Shown piece by piece: positions 63,673-64,000 of a stretch of DNA of 64,000 nucleotides; the stretch's first letter is position 1, and each line of letters starts with the position of its first letter. The notes under the pieces are model-generated. The model worked only from the letters and a program-made list of their open reading frames with translations. It searched no databases and had not been told where the DNA came from. Source of the DNA: Streptomyces sp. NRRL B-3428. GTDB taxonomy: Bacteria; Actinomycetota; Actinomycetes; Streptomycetales; Streptomycetaceae. The translations under genes were made by a program, and so were the position numbers. The stretch is taken from the NCBI GenBank assembly GCA_000721375.1, contig JOGW01000005.1, forward strand, positions 361,622 to 425,621, written 5' to 3'.

Positions 63673-64000
63673 TCAGGCGCCCCAGCCGGCCTGCTCGCCG
63701 CCGACGCGCTCGGCGACGATCCGCTCCGCCCAGCCGGAGCGGGCGTAGGCGGCCATCGGGTCCGCGTCGAGGCCCAGCTCGTCGCGTACCTCGGCGAGCA
63801 GGGGGCGGACGTCGGTGTTGTAGGCGTCCATCAGGACCGCGTTGGCGGCGAGGACGTCACCTTCGCGTTGGGCTGTGGCGAGGGTGTCGGCGTCGACGAG
63901 CAGGGCTTTTGCGGTGGCTTCCTGCACGTTCATGACCGAGCGGATGATGGCGGGGATCTTGGCTTCGATGTTGTGGCACTGGTCGAGCATGAAGGCGACG
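63673..64000 (-). CDS. rhaI: L-rhamnose isomerase, C-terminal part (cut by window edge)
   Basis: The gene enters from the right edge; 108 codons are visible. VAFMLDQCHNIEAKIPAIIR, SVMNVQEATAKALLVDADTL and the end RSGWAERIVAERVGGEQAGW GA match the C-terminus of the sugar-isomerase-type (Pseudomonas-like) L-rhamnose isomerase. It interconverts L-rhamnose and L-rhamnulose, the first step for the downstream rhaEW-rhaB-lut genes. A 72-base gap separates it from rhaEW; I see no terminator in that gap, so co-transcription is likely. The regulator must lie outside the window. Confidence 0.88.
   Translation of the reverse strand, partial: VAFMLDQCHNIEAKIPAIIRSVMNVQEATAKALLVDADTLATAQREGDVLAANAVLMDAYNTDVRPLLAEVRDELGLDADPMAAYARSGWAERIVAERVGGEQAGWGA

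Noticed and set aside
1..64000. tRNA or rRNA genes
   Set aside because: I saw no cloverleaf-like segment with CCA-proximal and T-loop motifs and no rRNA signatures, though I could not run a dedicated search.

Overview
The window is chromosomal DNA of a high-GC actinomycete, almost certainly Streptomyces. GC is very high with strong third-position GC bias, GTG and TTG starts are common, secreted hydrolases carry twin-arginine or Sec leaders, DinB/DUF664 proteins and PucR, TetR, IclR and LuxR-type regulators are frequent, and many genes have a TANNNT -10 box 6-8 bases before the start codon (leaderless transcripts). I found 57 protein genes (two cut by the window edges, one disrupted), two small gene remnants, and no rRNA, tRNA, CRISPR array, insertion sequence or prophage.

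Layout. 1-9.4 kb: a Na+/H+ antiporter with an orphan CoA-transferase A-like subunit, a luciferase-like monooxygenase, a PNPOx-like protein, a secreted PL8 polysaccharide lyase, a NUDIX hydrolase, a lipoprotein and a DinB protein. 9.5-18 kb: a small surface protein, two antibiotic-kinase-like genes, an LCP cell-wall ligase, and a coupled pair of large secreted multidomain proteins (PQQ-type sugar dehydrogenase with PKD and CBM6; ThuA with CBM6 and a GH99-like domain). 18-23.3 kb: a PucR regulator divergent from an M28-like peptidase, MFS transporter and alpha/beta-hydrolase operon. 23.5-28 kb: a macro-domain protein, a DinB protein, and a TetR regulator whose perfect palindromic operator overlaps the promoter of an SDR-P450 operon. 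28-34 kb: DUF402, a carbon-nitrogen hydrolase, a secreted EEP-fold protein, an unusual acyl-CoA dehydrogenase, a beta-propeller lipoprotein and an ankyrin protein. 34-47.6 kb: a large ATPase/LuxR regulator, a subtilisin-like protease, a sigma-like protein fused to a membrane-anchored ectodomain, a beta-helix glycosidase, a peroxiredoxin, an HTH protein, an esterase, a GNAT acetyltransferase and a LysE exporter.

47.6-53 kb is a sugar-acid catabolic locus. KDG kinase and KDPG aldolase run leftwards; an enolase-superfamily dehydratase, a DapA-family aldolase and an SDR run rightwards; an IclR regulator closes the block. Together they would convert a hexonate to 2-keto-3-deoxy-gluconate/galactonate and then to pyruvate plus a C3 unit. 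53-57.2 kb: an MFS exporter divergent from a LysR regulator, a small conserved protein, and thyA-folA.

57.2-64 kb is a leftward L-rhamnose operon: isomerase (cut), bifunctional rhamnulose-phosphate aldolase/lactaldehyde dehydrogenase, rhamnulokinase, then lutA, lutB and lutC. The logic is rhamnose to rhamnulose-1-phosphate, then DHAP plus lactaldehyde, then L-lactate, then pyruvate. The lutB gene is broken by an internal deletion with a frameshift, so the final lactate-oxidation step is probably impaired.

Non-coding highlights are helically phased repeat arrays (12-bp units at 32.2 kb, three 21-bp-spaced copies at 34.4 kb, 11-bp units before thyA, 21-bp-spaced repeats at 49.3 kb), several palindromic operator candidates, long perfect-stem terminators, and coding or stop-spanning tandem repeats in folA, kdgK and a signal peptide. 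No secondary-metabolite cluster or defence island is evident. The most unusual items are the sigma-like membrane fusion, the ThuA-CBM6-GH99-like enzyme pair and the disrupted lutB.
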